Assembly: GCA_016297855.1 (NCBI GenBank)
Contig: JAEDFW010000013.1
Location: forward strand, 1 to 22,242
DNA: 22,242 nt
From: Oscillospiraceae bacterium
GTDB lineage: Bacteria; Bacillota; Clostridia; Oscillospirales; Oscillospiraceae
Direction: 5' to 3'
Below the pieces are notes generated by a model. That model searched no databases, had not been told where the DNA came from, and saw nothing but the letters and a program-made list of their open reading frames with translations. Both the position numbers and the translations under genes were made by a program. Below, piece by piece: positions 1-6,584 of the stretch (position 1 is the stretch's first letter; every line of letters begins with the position of its first letter).

Positions 1-55
1 GCGCATCATTTTCGGTTGCCCCGAAGGGGCGAGAAAATGGCGCATCTTGTTTTTT
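1..55 (+). terminator. Terminator-like hairpin at left edge
   Basis: An interrupted inverted repeat lies at the window edge. GCGC at 1-4 can pair with 40-43, CATTTTC at 7-13 with GAAAATG at 33-39, and GCCCC at 18-22 with GGGGC at 26-30. A T-run follows at 50-55. This would fit a rho-independent terminator for a plus-strand gene lying left of the window. No coding region is visible in bases 1-110. Confidence 0.5.
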
Positions 56-102
56 GCTATGCTTTTGCATAGCAAAAGCCCGTCCTTTTTTCAAGAACGG
101 GC
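52..102 (-). terminator. Terminator after the lipoprotein gene
   Basis: On the minus strand, just past the lipoprotein stop, GCCCGTTCTT (102-93) pairs with AAGGACGGGC (87-78), with one G-U pair, and TTTTGC follows. A second perfect 11-bp hairpin (52-62 with 67-77, TTTT loop) comes directly after it. The first hairpin has the form of a rho-independent terminator. The second could act as a backup or protect the 3' end. Confidence 0.7.
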
Positions 103-110
103 AGGAGAAT

Positions 111-1259
111 TTATGTGGGCAGATTCAGGTTGGAGACGATCTGCACGCCGCTCGACGGACGGTAGAGCAGCTGCACCTCGTCAAGCCCCTCAGCGTAGAG
201 TACACAGGACAGACCACCTTCGAGCAGATAAAAGCACATCCAACTGCCTTCTGTTTCGGCATAGGCGGCAAAATCGGCGGCATGGTTGGTAAAATACTGC
301 TGATATGCGAGATAAGCGTCTTTGTAGTCAGCTTGCTGCGTATATTGCCGCCGCTCATTGTCGGCAATATTGACGAGCTGCGCGCGGCGGAGCATCGTCA
401 GCAGAAGCGCGGCAGTTTCGGGTTCGGCGCACTCGGTCATGGGCTGCTCAATGGCGGAGAGGAAGTACCAGCCGCCGTCGTAGCGCTCAAGCGTATAGAC
501 CTTGCGCAGCTTGCAGTTTTCCGGCTCATAGGTCTCTTCATCCATGTCATAGAACGCGGTTGTGACGGTGAGAATGTTATTCTCCATTGTTTTATCTTCA
601 ATCACGATATTGCGTCCGCCGCCGAAGCCCGAGGCCAACGGCGTGACGATCGCGCGCGCAGCGACATCGTACCAGCTGTTCTGCCGGATATCAAGATGAT
701 AGTCTCTGTAGTATTTGGAGAGCTCTCCGGAGATATTGTCCTCGGTAAAATAGAAGTTCTGCGAGCTTTCATCCCAGCAGCGGTTGAGCTCGTCATATGG
801 CGTCAGCAGCAAAAAGGACAGATACAGCTCTTCACTCGTCAGTTCCGACGCGCTGCGGAACGTAAACGTATTTGATCCCGTCAGGCCGATTTCCATGCTC
901 GTCAGCAGCCGCAGCAGGTCTGCGTCCGACGGCATGCCGTCTTCTCCGACGGGTTCGTCCAGCGAAATCGGCGCATCTGCTGCATCTGGCACATCCGACT
1001 CGTCGGGTTCCGCGGGTTCCGCTGGTACGGATGGAGTCATTTCGGCGGAACCGACTGTCTGCGTGGGTGCGTCGGGCTGCGGTTCGCCGGGCAGGGGAGT
1101 TTCAGCGGGTGTTTCACTGTCTGTATGGCTTACGTCGGCGTCCAGCCGCTCCTGCAGCTCGCTGCGCGATGGCTTTTCAGCGCAACCGGACAGACAGACA
1201 AGAAGCGCCAGCATGAGCAGCGCTGTAATAATATGTGTTTTTCGGACAGACAGGTTCAT
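111..1259 (-). CDS. Secreted lipoprotein of unknown function
   Basis: A 382-residue protein. The start at 1259 is chosen because an AAAGGAAAGGGA ribosome binding site precedes it and a lipoprotein signal peptide follows at once: basic n-region, hydrophobic stretch at residues 10-22 and lipobox LSGC with the acylated Cys at 26. The longer in-frame upstream reading has no such signal. Residues 35-100 are a Pro/Glu/Asp/Ala-rich linker, as in many surface-tethered Gram-positive proteins. The remainder (about 110-382) has no motif I recognise and looks like a mixed alpha/beta extracellular domain with aromatic and acidic residues. It lies downstream of a two-component system but has its own strong promoter and a roughly 125-nt leader. 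It could be a target or accessory sensor of that system, which is inference only. The lipoprotein call is firm; the function is unknown. Confidence 0.85.
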   Translation of the reverse strand: MNLSVRKTHIITALLMLALLVCLSGCAEKPSRSELQERLDADVSHTDSETPAETPLPGEPQPDAPTQTVGSAEMTPSVPAEPAEPDESDVPDAADAPISLDEPVGEDGMPSDADLLRLLTSMEIGLTGSNTFTFRSASELTSEELYLSFLLLTPYDELNRCWDESSQNFYFTEDNISGELSKYYRDYHLDIRQNSWYDVAARAIVTPLASGFGGGRNIVIEDKTMENNILTVTTAFYDMDEETYEPENCKLRKVYTLERYDGGWYFLSAIEQPMTECAEPETAALLLTMLRRAQLVNIADNERRQYTQQADYKDAYLAYQQYFTNHAADFAAYAETEGSWMCFYLLEGGLSCVLYAEGLDEVQLLYRPSSGVQIVSNLNLPT

Positions 1260-1391
1260 GGCGTGTCCCTTTCCTTTGCCTGACAGAATTGTAATATTAT
1301 GTAAATTTACGGGCGAACACGACATATGCCATGATTTTACATAAGCGAAGAAATAGGTAAAAAATGTCACGATTTCATTGCAGTTAATGAA

Positions 1392-1420
1392 AGTATAGCA
1401 GACGTACAGAGCGATGTCAA
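1392..1420 (-). promoter_or_regulatory. Sigma-A promoter of the lipoprotein gene
   Basis: On the minus strand a perfect -35 TTGACA (1420-1415) is followed by a 17-bp spacer and -10 TATACT (1397-1392). Transcription would start near 1385, giving a 5' leader of about 125 nt before the ATG at 1259. The leader contains the short palindrome GTAAATTTAC. This promoter separates the lipoprotein gene from the kinase gene upstream. Confidence 0.8.
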
Positions 1421-1433
1421 CGGACAGAAAGAA

Positions 1434-1462
1434 CGCGGGCGGCAAATATCCTGCCGCCCGCG
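1434..1462 (-). terminator. Terminator after the histidine kinase gene
   Basis: A perfect 11-bp GC-rich stem (CGCGGGCGGCA at 1434-1444 with TGCCGCCCGCG at 1452-1462, 7-nt loop) lies 7 bp past the kinase stop. On the minus strand the tail is TTCTTTCTG, a moderate U-tract. It would end the regulator-kinase transcript just before the lipoprotein promoter. Confidence 0.7.
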
Positions 1463-1468
1463 AATAAA

Positions 1469-3526
1469 TTATGTCAACAAATCAAACGTGACGATGGCCT
1501 TGAACAGGTCGCCGTCCACAGCCAGCCGGAACGTGCCCTTCTGCAGCTGTGTCAGGCTCTGCGCGATGGAAAGCCCAAGTCCGCTGCCCTCAGTGCTGCG
1601 CGAGGCATCACCCCGCACGAAACGCTCCATCAGCTCGTCGGCGGAGATATCCAGTGCGTAGCGGGAGATGTTGCGGAACGTGATAACAACGGTTTCGCCG
1701 CAGACTTCGCTGGAAAAATACATCCGCGTGCCGGGCAGTGCGTATTTGCAGATGTTGCTTAAAAGATTGTCGAACACACGCCAGAGGAGCTTTCCGTCGG
1801 CCATGATTTTGGGCGCCGACGGGTCGGGTTTGAACACGGGCTCGAGCCCTGCAGCTTCCAGCCGGTCAAGATATTCGCCGGCCACCTGACCGAGCAGAAC
1901 GTTCACCTCGGTCGGCTCGAGATTTACCGGCAGCGCACCGGTCGAGGCTTTGGAGGCTTCCACCAAGTCTTCCGTCAGCTTTTTGAGTCTTGCCGACTGC
2001 CGGTCGAGTACGGCGATATATTCGCGCGCTTTTTCCGGCTGCACGTCCTCTTTTTTGAGCAGATCGACGTAGTTCACGATCGAGGTCAAAGGTGTTTTGA
2101 TATCATGTGAGACGTTGGTGATCAGCTCTGTGCGGAAGCGTTCGGAACGCATCTGCTCATTTACAGCCTTTTGCATCCCATCTGCGATGGAGTTGAGGTT
2201 TTCCGCATGCTGCCGCAGAGCCAGATGCAGGTGGCGCGTGTCGATGCTGTAATTCAGATCGCCGTCAGCCAGAGCCTTGCCACCTGCCTGCAACCGGCGC
2301 ATGGCGATGGCCGTCAGGATAATGATAGGCGTCAGGATGCATTTGCCGAGCAGCCACCATGCAAACAATGCATCGGGCTGATTTGCAGATGCGGCGAATA
2401 CGATCAGTTCCAGAAGACTGATGCCGCCCCAGATGACGATGGCCTGCCAGACGAGCGGTATGGCGCGCATCACCGCGCGCACGCCGTGGCAAAGCCAGCG
2501 GAAAAATCGGCCAAACAGGCGGCATATGTGATAAATAACGGTATTTCGCCACCAGTCGCCGGCCTTGAAGCGCGTGGCAATGGTCATCAGAATGCTCATT
2601 ACAAGCGGCATCAGCACCGCCAGCGCGATGAGGCTCGCAAGCGCCCCCAAATACCATGCACTGTTATCGATGGCCTCGACCCACAGCGCGCAGACAAAGA
2701 CAATGACAAAGCCCATTGCCGTGAGGTAGAGGTCGAGAGGGATGCGATCAACCCAGTTGAGGTGGATACCTCCCACGCCTTCCTTGTGCCCCGCAGCGCA
2801 CAGAAGATATACAAACAACGCCAGCACCAGCAACAGAGACACCGCCGCGAATACGATCAGCCAGTAGCGCAGTTGGATGAGCTTTAACAGCCAGAACTGC
2901 ACAGCATAGAAAGTGTCGTTCGCTGTCAGCTCCTGCCGGACATAGCCGGTGATAATGACGGTGTCAAAATCAAAGCAGGTGTAGTTGATTTCCGAGCGCA
3001 CACGCCCGTCGGGCAGAGACTCTGTGGAGTAGTCGTTGAGCTGAAAGTTTTTATCTATCAGGCCTTCAATGTACTGCTGCTGCGCATCCTCACTGTCAAA
3101 AGTGCGCGTCTCGGACATCTCGCGCCAGTTGTAGGTGATGGAATACTCGCTGCTTTCGCGGAATCGGTAATCATCCGTCCAGCCGGGGCTTTCAAACAGT
3201 GTTTTGCCTTTGGTGTCCGTTACGGTGAAGAAAAAGTTGGAGTTTTCCGGGATAAAGTGGTTTTCGTAGTATGTCGTGTCATACTCGTTGTTCTCTTTTT
3301 CCTCACGCAGAAGACAGGTGTAGTAGGACTCAGCCGTGTTCATTTGCGTCCAGAACGCATCGGATCGCAGGGCGTTGTTAATAACGGTATCCGCGCTCAG
3401 CGTATAGCCGCCGCTATCTGCCATGTACGCCGTGCCAAGCAAGCAGGCGGCAAAGGCGATGGCAAAAACGGTGATGAGGATCAACGCTGTGATCTTGGCC
3501 CAGAGCTTCGATGTAAGCTGTTTCAT
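1469..3526 (-). CDS. Membrane sensor histidine kinase
   Basis: A 685-residue kinase of a two-component system. TM1 is near residues 13-33. An extracytoplasmic sensor region at about 35-215 follows. Several further hydrophobic segments come next, near 221-243, 266-284, 292-317, 356-379 and 388-410. A HAMP-like stretch is at about 407-430 and a HisKA domain carries SHDIKTP with the phospho-accepting His474. The ATPase domain has an N box around 583-595 (RVFDNLLSNICKY) and the G box GSGLGL at 647-652. Six membrane segments are more than in the usual two-TM kinase, and the four between sensor and HAMP form an extra membrane module. The start overlaps the regulator stop by ATGA (3523-3526), so translation is coupled. 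The signal sensed is unknown. The nearby lipoprotein suggests an envelope stimulus (inference). Confidence 0.93.
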   Translation of the reverse strand: MKQLTSKLWAKITALILITVFAIAFAACLLGTAYMADSGGYTLSADTVINNALRSDAFWTQMNTAESYYTCLLREEKENNEYDTTYYENHFIPENSNFFFTVTDTKGKTLFESPGWTDDYRFRESSEYSITYNWREMSETRTFDSEDAQQQYIEGLIDKNFQLNDYSTESLPDGRVRSEINYTCFDFDTVIITGYVRQELTANDTFYAVQFWLLKLIQLRYWLIVFAAVSLLLVLALFVYLLCAAGHKEGVGGIHLNWVDRIPLDLYLTAMGFVIVFVCALWVEAIDNSAWYLGALASLIALAVLMPLVMSILMTIATRFKAGDWWRNTVIYHICRLFGRFFRWLCHGVRAVMRAIPLVWQAIVIWGGISLLELIVFAASANQPDALFAWWLLGKCILTPIIILTAIAMRRLQAGGKALADGDLNYSIDTRHLHLALRQHAENLNSIADGMQKAVNEQMRSERFRTELITNVSHDIKTPLTSIVNYVDLLKKEDVQPEKAREYIAVLDRQSARLKKLTEDLVEASKASTGALPVNLEPTEVNVLLGQVAGEYLDRLEAAGLEPVFKPDPSAPKIMADGKLLWRVFDNLLSNICKYALPGTRMYFSSEVCGETVVITFRNISRYALDISADELMERFVRGDASRSTEGSGLGLSIAQSLTQLQKGTFRLAVDGDLFKAIVTFDLLT

Positions 3527-4215
3527 GTTCCGGCCTCCATTTTATATCCCTTGCCCCACACGACCTTTAAATAGCGCGGCTCGGATGGAGTGATTTCCAG
3601 TTTCTCGCGCAGATGGCGGATATGTACGGCCAGGGCGTTGTCAGCATTGAGCGGGATGTCGTTCCAAACCTTGCGGTAGAGCTCGGACGGAGAAAAGACC
3701 TTGCCGGGATTCTGCATCAGAAAGCGCAGAATGTCGTATTCCTTCGGCGTAAGCGAGACCGGCTCGCCGTCGAGCGTGACAGTCTTGGCATTGTCGTCGA
3801 GCACGATGCCGCCGATCTGCAGCAGCGCGGGGTTTTCGATGCCGCCACCAAGCTGCAGATACCGTCTGAGCTGCGAGCGCACGCGCGCCAGCACTTCCAC
3901 AGGGTTGAAGGGCTTTGTGATGTAGTCGTCCGCGCCGACGTTCAGGCCGAGAATTTTGTCCGTGTCTTCGGACTTGGCCGTGAGAAAAATGACGGGAACG
4001 TTGGAGAATTCACGCAGCTGCGCCAGCGTGGTCAGACCGTCAATGCCGGGCATCATAATATCCAGCAGAATGAGCTGCACCGGCTCATGCCGCACACACG
4101 CCAATGCTTCGCGCCCATTCGCAGCCAGAAAGACGCGGTAGCCCTCGGCCTCCAGATAGATTTTTAACGCTGCGGCAATATCCGCTTCATCGTCGCAGAC
4201 AAGAACGTTATACAT
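3523..4215 (-). CDS. OmpR/PhoB-family response regulator
   Basis: A 230-residue transcription regulator paired with the kinase it overlaps by 4 bp. The receiver domain (1-120) has the acidic pair D8/D9, the phosphorylation site D52 in LLDIMMPG, T79 and K101 in TKPF. The C-terminal half (about 128-226) is a winged-helix DNA-binding domain with the family's LTPKEYDIL and VWGKGYKM blocks. The length is typical. The start is preceded by AGAGGTGAGG. The gene is transcribed divergently from the flavoprotein gene. TCTTAA repeats around its own -35 region may be an autoregulatory site. Confidence 0.96.
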   Translation of the reverse strand: MYNVLVCDDEADIAAALKIYLEAEGYRVFLAANGREALACVRHEPVQLILLDIMMPGIDGLTTLAQLREFSNVPVIFLTAKSEDTDKILGLNVGADDYITKPFNPVEVLARVRSQLRRYLQLGGGIENPALLQIGGIVLDDNAKTVTLDGEPVSLTPKEYDILRFLMQNPGKVFSPSELYRKVWNDIPLNADNALAVHIRHLREKLEITPSEPRYLKVVWGKGYKMEAGT

Positions 4216-4236
4216 GTAACCTCACCTCTTGCGTCT

Positions 4237-4286
4237 ATGATACGGGAAAACGCGTTAAGATACAATCACGGAAATTCTTAAGAATT
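4237..4286 (-). promoter_or_regulatory. Promoter and possible operator of the two-component operon
   Basis: On the minus strand a -35 TTGTAT (4265-4260) and -10 TATCAT (4242-4237) are separated by 17 bp. Two copies of TCTTAA (4283-4278 and 4260-4255) flank and touch the -35. The upstream copy lies inside the perfect 14-bp palindrome AATTCTTAAGAATT (4273-4286). OmpR-type regulators often bind repeated hexamers near their own promoters, so autoregulation is plausible but unproven. Confidence 0.55.
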
Positions 4287-4299
4287 CATGAACCGCCGC

Positions 4300-4328
4300 T
4301 TGACCTTTCACGCCGTGCGGTGTAGCAT
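4300..4328 (+). promoter_or_regulatory. Promoter of the flavoprotein gene
   Basis: The -35 TTGACC (4300-4305) is followed by a 17-bp spacer and -10 TAGCAT (4323-4328). This sigma-A-like promoter is about 80 bp before the ATG at 4409 and diverges from the two-component promoter. Confidence 0.6.
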
Positions 4329-4408
4329 GGAATCAAACACCGGATGCGCGGCATACACTCAAATCAGCGCGCATGCTCCGCCGTGTGCGGAGGGAAAGGA
4401 GAACGCAT

Positions 4409-5029
4409 ATGAAGGTATTATTGCTCAACGGCAGTCCGCATAAAAACGGCTGCACGGATCGGGCGCTGCGCGAGATCGCAGCGGAGCTTGCAAAAGCGGG
4501 GGTGGATTCGGAAATCTTCTGGCTGGGCGCAAAGCCGGTAGGAGGCTGCGTAGGCTGCGGTGCGTGCGCCAAGGCAGGGAAATGTGTCTTTGACGGAGGC
4601 GTGAGCGAGTTTGTGGAAAAGGCGCGTGAGGCGGATGGATTCGTCTTTGGTTCGCCGGTACACTATGCTTCGGCTTCGGGCAGCATTACGGGCTTCCTCG
4701 ACCGGGCGTTCTATTCCGGCTCGCAGGTGTTTCGCGGCAAGCCCGGCGCGGCCATCGTTTCGGCCCGCCGTGCAGGGACTACGGCGGCTTTTGACCAACT
4801 CAACAAGTATTTCGGCATCAGTCAGATGCCTGTTGTGAGCGCGAACTACTGGAACATGGTGCACGGCGCTTCTCCGGCGGATGTGGAGCAGGATTTGGAG
4901 GGTCTGCAGACCATGCGCGTACTGGCGCGCAATATGGCGTGGCTGCTCAAGTGTATTGCCGCAGGGGAGGCCACCGGCGTGGCACGCCCAGAGCAGGAAC
5001 AAAAACAGAAAACCAACTTCATCCGGTAG
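4409..5029 (+). CDS. Flavodoxin-fold NAD(P)H-dependent oxidoreductase with Isf-like cysteines
   Basis: A 206-residue cytoplasmic flavoprotein of the NADPH-dependent FMN reductase / iron-sulfur flavoprotein group. The N-terminal LLLNGSPHKNGCT is the FMN phosphate-binding loop, and GSPVHYASASG contributes to the flavin site. C47, C50, C53 and C59 form CX2CX2CX5C, the compact spacing described for archaeal iron-sulfur flavoproteins that bind a [4Fe-4S] cluster. Whether this protein carries a cluster cannot be told from sequence. The start at 4409 follows an AAGGAG ribosome binding site; a longer in-frame start 12 codons upstream lacks one. It is monocistronic, with its own promoter and a strong terminator. 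The physiological electron acceptor is unknown. Confidence 0.9.
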   Translation: MKVLLLNGSPHKNGCTDRALREIAAELAKAGVDSEIFWLGAKPVGGCVGCGACAKAGKCVFDGGVSEFVEKAREADGFVFGSPVHYASASGSITGFLDRAFYSGSQVFRGKPGAAIVSARRAGTTAAFDQLNKYFGISQMPVVSANYWNMVHGASPADVEQDLEGLQTMRVLARNMAWLLKCIAAGEATGVARPEQEQKQKTNFIR

Positions 5030-5042
5030 TCGGATTGTCTGG

Positions 5043-5081
5043 CCGGCACATATGCGGAAGCATATGTGCCGGTTTTGTCAT
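5043..5081 (+). terminator. Rho-independent terminator after the flavoprotein gene
   Basis: A perfect 13-bp stem (CCGGCACATATGC, 5043-5055, with its complement at 5060-5072) closes on a GGAA tetraloop. It is followed by TTTTGTCATTTTT. Confidence 0.92.
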
Positions 5082-5141
5082 TTTTCGTGATTATTACGGA
5101 TATTTGCAGGAATAGCAGGGGATATTTGTACAAGATGGAAA

Positions 5142-5176
5142 TTGAATAAAAATACAAAATAGAGTAATATTTATTA
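5142..5176 (+). promoter_or_regulatory. argG promoter overlapped by tandem ARG-box-like sites
   Basis: The -35 TTGAAT (5142-5147), 17-bp spacer and -10 TAATAT (5165-5170) form a likely sigma-A promoter. TGAATAAAAATACA (5143-5156) closely matches the ArgR operator half-pair consensus, roughly TGAATAWWWATTCA. AGTAATATTTATTA (5163-5176) is a weaker second copy, 20 bp away on the same helical face. ArgR with arginine bound here would cover both promoter elements. The box call rests on known ArgR consensus; binding is inferred. Confidence 0.65.
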
Positions 5177-5201
5177 AATTATCGAAATGGAGGTGCAATA
5201 C

Positions 5202-6428
5202 ATGAAAAAAACTGATATTAAAAAGATTGTCCTCTCCTATTCCGGCGGTCTGGATACGTCCATCATCATCCCGTGGCTCAAGGAAAACTACAACAATCCC
5301 TATATCATCGCCGTGGCCGGCAACGTTGGTCAGGGCGACGAACTGGAAGGTCTGGAAGAAAAGGCTTACAAAACGGGTGCGGATCAGTTCTATGCTGCGG
5401 ATCTCTGCGATGAGATGGTGAACGATGTGATCATCCCCTCTATGCAGGCCGGCGCGATCTATGAAGAGTACCTGATGGGCACCGCCTTTGCCCGACCCAT
5501 TATTGCCAAAAAGCTGGTTGAGATTGCCAAAGCCGAGGGCGCCGATGCCATTGCGCACGGCTGCACCGGAAAGGGCAACGATCAGGTCCGTTTCGAATTG
5601 GCCATCAAGGCGTTTGCACCGGAAATGACCATCATCGCTCCGTGGCGTGAGTGGTCGATCAAGAGCCGCGAGGAGGAGATCGACTATGCCGAAGCGCATA
5701 ATGTGCCGCTGAAGATCAGTCGCGAGACCAACTACTCCAAGGACAAGAACATGTGGCATCTGAGCCATGAGGGCCTTGACCTCGAAGATCCGTGGAGCGA
5801 GCCGACATATGAAAAGCCCGGTTTTTTGGAGATGGGCGTGAGTCCCATCGACGCGCCCGACGCGCCGACGTATGTGACGCTGGACTTTGAACAGGGCGTG
5901 CCCGTGGCGTTGGACGGTGAGAAGATGTCCGCCACCGAGATCATCTGGAAGCTCAACGAGTTGGGCGGCAAGAACGGCATCGGTCTGCTTGACATCGTGG
6001 AAAACCGGCTGGTCGGCATGAAGTGCCGCGGCGTGTACGAGACGCCGGGCGGTACCATCTTGTATAAGGCGCACGAGACGCTGGAGACGCTCTGCCTTGA
6101 CAAGTTGACTGCGCACAAAAAGCAGGAGCTTTCGGTCTGCTTTGCCGAGCTTCTGTACAACGGCCTCTGGTTCAGCCCCCTGAGAAAGGCGCTCTCGGCC
6201 TTTGTTGCCGAAACGCAGAAAAACGTCACCGGAACCGTCAAGCTCAAGCTCTACAAAGGCAACATCATCAAAGCCGGCGTCAAGAGCCCCTATTCTCTCT
6301 ATTCCGAGTCCATCTGCACCTTCGGCGAGAGCGACTATGACCAGGCGCAGGCTACCGGCTTCATCAATCTCTGGGGTCTTCCTACGCAGGTACAGGCGAT
6401 GATGGAGCAGGGCAAGCTCAAGAAATGA
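5202..6428 (+). CDS. argG: Argininosuccinate synthase
   Basis: A 408-residue cytoplasmic enzyme that joins citrulline and aspartate with ATP to give argininosuccinate, AMP and pyrophosphate, the seventh step of arginine synthesis. The PP-loop YSGGLDTS is at residues 13-20. AHGCTGKGNDQVRFE, a family signature that contacts citrulline and aspartate, lies at about 114-128. The length is that of the family. The start at 5202 is 8 nt after GGAGG (5189-5193); an in-frame ATG five codons upstream overlaps that site and is unlikely. argH, the next step, follows on the same strand after a folded spacer and terminator. Repression by ArgR is likely from the promoter sites. Confidence 0.98.
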   Translation: MKKTDIKKIVLSYSGGLDTSIIIPWLKENYNNPYIIAVAGNVGQGDELEGLEEKAYKTGADQFYAADLCDEMVNDVIIPSMQAGAIYEEYLMGTAFARPIIAKKLVEIAKAEGADAIAHGCTGKGNDQVRFELAIKAFAPEMTIIAPWREWSIKSREEEIDYAEAHNVPLKISRETNYSKDKNMWHLSHEGLDLEDPWSEPTYEKPGFLEMGVSPIDAPDAPTYVTLDFEQGVPVALDGEKMSATEIIWKLNELGGKNGIGLLDIVENRLVGMKCRGVYETPGGTILYKAHETLETLCLDKLTAHKKQELSVCFAELLYNGLWFSPLRKALSAFVAETQKNVTGTVKLKLYKGNIIKAGVKSPYSLYSESICTFGESDYDQAQATGFINLWGLPTQVQAMMEQGKLKK

Positions 6429-6430
6429 TC

Positions 6431-6529
6431 GCGGATCTTTTTTCCTGCGAAGCGCGTTTCTTCGTGAGAATAAGATCTCTCGCAATCGATTGAAATTTCC
6501 TTTTTGGGATTTCAGCAATCAAAGATCTT
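6431..6529 (+). repeat. Structured argG-argH spacer with two alternative folds
   Basis: GATCTT (6434-6439) can pair with AAGATC (6472-6477), enclosing the small hairpin CGAAG/CTTCG (6448-6464), with GCG (6431-6433) pairing CGC (6481-6483). Alternatively AAGATCT (6472-6478) pairs with AGATCTT (6523-6529), enclosing GATTG-AAAT (6488-6496) paired with ATTT-CAG-CAATC (6509-6520, CAG bulged). The two folds share the same AAGATC strand and exclude each other. They could act in RNA stability or control read-through into argH. Confidence 0.5.
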
Positions 6530-6560
6530 GGGGCTGCCGTGAGCGGCAGCCCCAATTTTT
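6528..6560 (+). terminator. Rho-independent terminator between argG and argH
   Basis: A perfect 12-bp stem (TTGGGGCTGCCG, 6528-6539, with 6544-6555) has a TGAG loop and a TTTTT tail. I see no convincing promoter between it and argH. Either argH is expressed by read-through or it has a weak promoter I cannot identify. Confidence 0.93.
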
Positions 6561-6584
6561 CACTGATTATGAGGTAAACAGACG

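Noticed and set aside
5094..6518. A 474-codon open frame on the minus strand opposite argG
   Set aside because: argG on the plus strand matches its family from end to end. The opposite frame is a by-product of GC-rich codon use and has no ribosome binding site or known domain.
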